The notes under the pieces: model-generated
Seen by the model: only the letters and a program-made list of their open reading frames with translations
Databases searched by the model: none
What the model was told of the DNA's origin: nothing
From: Minisyncoccus sp041650175
GTDB taxonomy: Bacteria; Patescibacteriota; Minisyncoccia; Minisyncoccales; Minisyncoccaceae
Direction: 5' to 3'
NCBI GenBank assembly: GCA_041650175.1
Contig: JBAZLS010000025.1
Span: forward strand, 1 to 8,352
Length of the DNA: 8,352 bases
Position numbers and translations under genes: made by a program
In this document: piece by piece, positions 6,192 through 8,352 of the stretch
How the letters are laid out: each line of letters opens with the position of its first letter
How positions within the stretch are numbered: position 1 is the first letter of the stretch

Positions 6192-6485
6192 TCCCGCTGT
6201 CCTGGGGGATATAATCATCCGCGCCGGGTCGGGATTGTCAATCCTGGGCGATCCTGAAAGGCCGTTTTTATCGCTGACCGCCTGATCCGCCGCCTTCTGC
6301 CGGATACTACGGCCGCCGCTATCATCCCGCGCCGATCGTGGACCGCCTGGCGCTTCCCTTTATGCCGTCAAGCTGGCCTTCCCGCCTTCCGTTATGACGG
6401 AATAAATAAGTTGTAAATAAGTATTGACATAAGACGGGAATCTGATAATCTTGCCTTGTTCAATAAATGGGAAAGGAATCACGGC
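6192..6485 (+). promoter_or_regulatory. resolvase upstream region, candidate resolution site
   Basis: A 294-bp gap with no convincing gene. The first 200 bases are GC-rich and look like the coding DNA in composition, but no frame has a start and enough length. A short open stretch near 6290-6415 might be a decayed gene end. GGATTG-T-CAATCC (6232-6244) is a perfect small palindrome. From about 6391 the sequence becomes AT-rich with TTATGACGGAATAAA and TGACATAA boxes. Serine resolvases usually act on a res site just upstream of their gene, so this gap is the natural place, but I cannot delimit the three subsites. Confidence 0.4.
6424..6449 (+). promoter_or_regulatory. possible promoter of the resolvase gene
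   Basis: TTGACA (6424-6429) is a perfect -35 match and GATAAT (6444-6449) is a good -10 match. The 14-bp spacer is short; TAATCT at 6446 gives 16 bp but a weaker match. The -35 overlaps a TGACATAA box (6425-6432), so a protein bound there would be expected to block the promoter. Confidence 0.4.
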
Positions 6486-7169
6486 ATGAAGGCAATCGGA
6501 TATATCCGGGTCAGCACACAAGGGCAAGTTGAAGACGGGGTCAGCCTGGACGCGCAAGAAGCGAAGGTCCGGGCCTGGGCTGTATTGAACGGCGCTGAAG
6601 TTGTCATCTTCCGGGATCAAGGAATATCCGGGAAGCGATCCGATAACCGTCCGGGCCTTCAATCCGCTTTGAACCTGGTCGGCAAAGGGGACGCCCTGAT
6701 CGTTTATTCCCTGTCCCGTCTGTCACGGTCTACGCGGGACACGCTGACAATCGCGGACGCCCTGGCGAAGAAGGAAGCGGACCTGGTCAGCCTATCCGAA
6801 AAGATAGACACGACATCGGCCGCGGGGAAAATGGTCTTCCGTATGCTGGCCGTCCTGTCGGAGTTTGAACGCGATCAAGTATCTGACCGGACGCGCTTCG
6901 CCCTGTTGCACAAGAAGTCAATCGGGGAAAAGACGGGCGGGGACTGTCCCTTCGGATACCGGGTCCGCAAGGGCAAGCTGTATCTTCACGCTGACGAACA
7001 GACGGCCGTCCGCTTGATCCTGAACCTTCACGGCAAGGGACAATCCCTTCGGGGCATCTGTCGGAAGCTGGAAGACGCCGGCATCGCCAGGAAGAACGGG
7101 TCCCGGACCTGGCATCCGCAAATCGTATCTGACATCATCAAATATAAAAGGGCTGACAAAGTCGCATAA
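6486..7169 (+). CDS. serine recombinase, probable plasmid multimer resolvase
   Basis: A 227-residue site-specific recombinase of the resolvase/invertase family. The N-terminal catalytic domain has Tyr6, Arg8 and nucleophile Ser10 (GYIRVST), then DQGISGK at about 44-50, and SRLSR with Arg78 and Arg81. RMLAVLSEFERD marks the long E helix that builds the synaptic tetramer. The C-terminal part has FGYRVRKGKLYLHADE and a final DNA-binding helical region, with a motif like that of the recombinase domain of larger serine integrases. At 227 residues it is close to resolvase size rather than integrase size. The start at 6486 follows GGGAAAGGAA at a normal distance; an upstream in-frame TTG at 6456 lacks support. 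On this plasmid the likely job is converting multimers to monomers before partition. Inversion or integration activity is not excluded. Confidence 0.85.
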   Translation: MKAIGYIRVSTQGQVEDGVSLDAQEAKVRAWAVLNGAEVVIFRDQGISGKRSDNRPGLQSALNLVGKGDALIVYSLSRLSRSTRDTLTIADALAKKEADLVSLSEKIDTTSAAGKMVFRMLAVLSEFERDQVSDRTRFALLHKKSIGEKTGGDCPFGYRVRKGKLYLHADEQTAVRLILNLHGKGQSLRGICRKLEDAGIARKNGSRTWHPQIVSDIIKYKRADKVA

Positions 7170-7230
7170 ACAAGGGTTGAAAACCCGTCAACCTTCGGGC
7201 GAAGGCTGACAAGACAAAGGAAGGAATACC
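7170..7230 (+). promoter_or_regulatory. structured leader with competing hairpins before the RHH-helicase operon
   Basis: Two mutually exclusive hairpins share bases: GGGTT/AACCC (7174-7178/7182-7186) and GGTTGA/TCAACC (7175-7180/7188-7193). A third, CCTTCG/CGAAGG (7192-7197/7200-7205), overlaps the second by two bases. No T-run follows, so it is not a simple terminator. It could be an operator for the 52-residue RHH protein, or a translational attenuator. GGAAGGAA at about 7219-7226 is the ribosome binding site of that gene. Confidence 0.45.
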
Positions 7231-7389
7231 ATGAAGACGAAGAAAACGATCTGGAAACAACTGACGCTTCGCATCCCGCCTGACGTGCATCAAGCGATAA
7301 AGGTCAAGGCCGCCGAAGAAGACCGGACAATCGCCGTCATAGTCGAAGGGCTGATCCGTCAATATCTGGTCGGGGGGAAAAGGGCATGA
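7231..7389 (+). CDS. 52-residue RHH protein (CopG/Arc-like), likely repressor of the helicase operon
   Basis: This short gene codes for 52 residues that fit a single RHH domain: a beta-strand KQLTLRIP, helix A from about PPDVHQAIKVKAAEEDR, and helix B from about TIAVIVEGLIRQYL. Such proteins are dimeric DNA-binding repressors; CopG of pMV158-type plasmids is only slightly smaller (45 residues) and controls copy number by repressing its own operon. GGAAGGAA sits a few bases upstream of the ATG. The TGA overlaps the helicase ATG as ATGA (7386-7389), so repression or coupling would act directly on helicase supply. The alternative is an antitoxin-like RHH protein, but no toxin gene is adjacent. 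The fold is a confident pattern match; the copy-control role is inferred from position. Confidence 0.78.
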   Translation: MKTKKTIWKQLTLRIPPDVHQAIKVKAAEEDRTIAVIVEGLIRQYLVGGKRA

Positions 7390-8352
7390 CGAAAGGAAAA
7401 GCACATCTGGACAAGCTGGTCGCCGGCGCCGTGGAAGCTGAAGCCGATCCTGACCGTCATGTCATGGAAGAAGCGATATTGGCAACGGTCGCCCGGCATG
7501 GTCTTGAAGCGCAAGCGCTATGGCATGGCTTCGCTGATCTGACCTGGTCCCGGATGGACTTCGCCGCAATCGCAAGCGCCCTATGGGACGGGATTGTCGA
7601 AGGGGTCGCCGCCGATCCTGTTGTCATCCGGGGCAAGCTGAAGGCCGCGGACGCAAAGGTCGAAGACGCTGTCCTGGCCGGCATCCTGGACGGGTCGAAG
7701 GTCAAGGACGTGTCTGTCGCGGAAGCATATATCCGCATCATGGACAAGCAAGACCGCTTCCGCCGCGCCGAAGACATGGTCCGGGATATGGCCGCCGCGG
7801 TCGCAAAGTCGAAGGAATCCGGGGGGGACATAGACGCCGCGGTCGCTGGTCTACTGAAGGACATCTTCAGCCTGGCGCACAAGAAGAAGCTGGTCAAGGA
7901 ATACCCGGTCGAAGCTGAAGACGCCCTGGACTTCCTGAAGGCGCTTGAACATCGCCGCGCTGACGGTCGGGATTGGCTGGGCCTGGACTGTGGCTTCAAG
8001 CATCTGAACGAAGTCTTGAACGGGCTGACGGAAGGTCTGTTTATCCTGGCCGGGGCGCCGTCCTGTGGGAAGACAACGCTGGCGAAACAAATCGCGGACA
8101 CGGTCGCCGCAACGGAAAAGGTCCCTGTCTTATTCTGGTCCTTTGAACAATCGAAGGAAGAACTTCGGATCAAGTCCCTGTCCCGCCTGGCTTCGGTCAA
8201 TTCAAGGGACATCTGGAAGGGACGGACTGACGCGAACACCTGGCAGAAGGTCGAACAAGCCGCCGAAGCATATCGCCGCGGGCCTGGGCGCTGGCTGACA
8301 ATCATCGAAGCCGGCCGGGAAGACACGCTGGACCGTATCCGGGGCGCCGCGG
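7386..8352 (+). CDS. DnaB-type replicative helicase, N-terminal part (continues at position 2)
   Basis: This is the first part of a hexameric, RecA-fold helicase expected to unwind the plasmid replication fork 5'-to-3' on the lagging strand. Residues about 1-120 look like the DnaB N-terminal domain (MEEAIL near the start, then WSRMDF). A linker follows, rich in charged helices (about 120-190), and then the ATPase core. Walker A is GAPSCGKTT at about residues 223-231, and FWSFEQS at about 250-256 matches the next DnaB motif (family form F-SLEM). The start overlaps the stop of the 52-residue RHH gene as ATGA, which suggests translational coupling. The frame is open at the window edge and resumes at position 2. 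Joined across the circle the protein is 477 residues, the usual DnaB length. A gene symbol is withheld because this is a plasmid paralogue, not the chromosomal dnaB. Confidence 0.92.
   Translation, partial: MTKGKAHLDKLVAGAVEAEADPDRHVMEEAILATVARHGLEAQALWHGFADLTWSRMDFAAIASALWDGIVEGVAADPVVIRGKLKAADAKVEDAVLAGILDGSKVKDVSVAEAYIRIMDKQDRFRRAEDMVRDMAAAVAKSKESGGDIDAAVAGLLKDIFSLAHKKKLVKEYPVEAEDALDFLKALEHRRADGRDWLGLDCGFKHLNEVLNGLTEGLFILAGAPSCGKTTLAKQIADTVAATEKVPVLFWSFEQSKEELRIKSLSRLASVNSRDIWKGRTDANTWQKVEQAAEAYRRGPGRWLTIIEAGREDTLDRIRGAA
8210..8352. repeat. right copy of the terminal overlap of a circular molecule
   Basis: This is the counterpart of 1-143. Removing one copy gives a circle of about 8,209 bp. 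The mismatches are at 8336 and 8342-8344, all in the last 17 bases. Over the other 139 positions the two copies are identical. Confidence 0.88.

Noticed and set aside
6424..6449. Textbook sigma-70 promoter
   Set aside because: The -35 is perfect but the best -10 is only 14 bp away, so it is kept as a low-confidence call rather than asserted.
7231..7389. Toxin-antitoxin pair formed by the RHH gene and its neighbour
   Set aside because: The gene coupled to it is plainly a replicative helicase, and no small toxin-like gene lies on either side.
7457..8326. Long open frame of 289 codons on the minus strand opposite the helicase
   Set aside because: It mirrors the helicase coding frame, gives a Ser/Arg/Ala-rich low-complexity protein with no motif, and crosses well-supported Walker A coding.
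1..8352. GANTC or GATC avoidance linked to a host DNA methylase
   Set aside because: GATC and GAATC are both common throughout, so the missing GAG/CTC words are not explained by loss of these sites.

Overview
This window reads as one small, cryptic plasmid captured as a linear contig. The first 143 bases (1-143) and the last 143 bases (8210-8352) are the same sequence apart from four bases, and one helicase gene runs off the right end and resumes in frame at the left end. Closing the ends gives a circle of about 8,209 bp. All genes lie on the + strand. The coding DNA is GC-rich (judged by eye), with strong GGAAGGA-type ribosome binding sites, which suits a Gram-negative, proteobacteria-like host. 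No gene fixes the taxon, so the host is unassigned. There is no rRNA, tRNA, CRISPR array, complete insertion sequence, resistance gene or recognisable mobilisation gene.

Layout on the circle, starting from the resolvase: a serine recombinase (6486-7169); a structured leader (7170-7230); a 52-residue ribbon-helix-helix (RHH) protein (7231-7389), whose stop overlaps the start of a DnaB-type replicative helicase (7386 to the right end, then 2-610); a 629-residue probable replication initiator with a C-terminal helix-turn-helix (HTH) (615-2504); an origin-like region with two tandem 22-bp iterons, a flanking 11-bp inverted repeat and an AT-rich palindrome (2505-2895); a 179-residue protein with an N-terminal HTH (2896-3435), whose stop overlaps the start of a DnaG-like zinc-finger/Toprim primase (3432-4565); an intergenic region with a 104-bp inverted-repeat element (4567-4670) and repeated operator-like boxes; a partition-like operon of an unknown 103-residue protein (4780-5091), ParA (5066-5848) and an RHH protein (5883-6191); and a 294-bp gap before the resolvase.

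The plasmid appears to carry its own initiator, replicative helicase and primase together with iterons, an active partition system and a multimer resolution enzyme. It is therefore a compact maintenance-only replicon that may depend little on host DnaB and DnaG.

Three features stand out beyond the gene list. First, the trinucleotide GAG/CTC is almost absent from the whole molecule in every frame, except in the 4567-4730 intergenic element. Second, CGAC occurs once on the + strand while its complement GTCG is common there. Third, a family of short motifs (TTATGACGG, TGACATAA and an exact 23-bp repeat) sits at five gene boundaries, which suggests a plasmid-wide regulator, possibly one of the RHH proteins.
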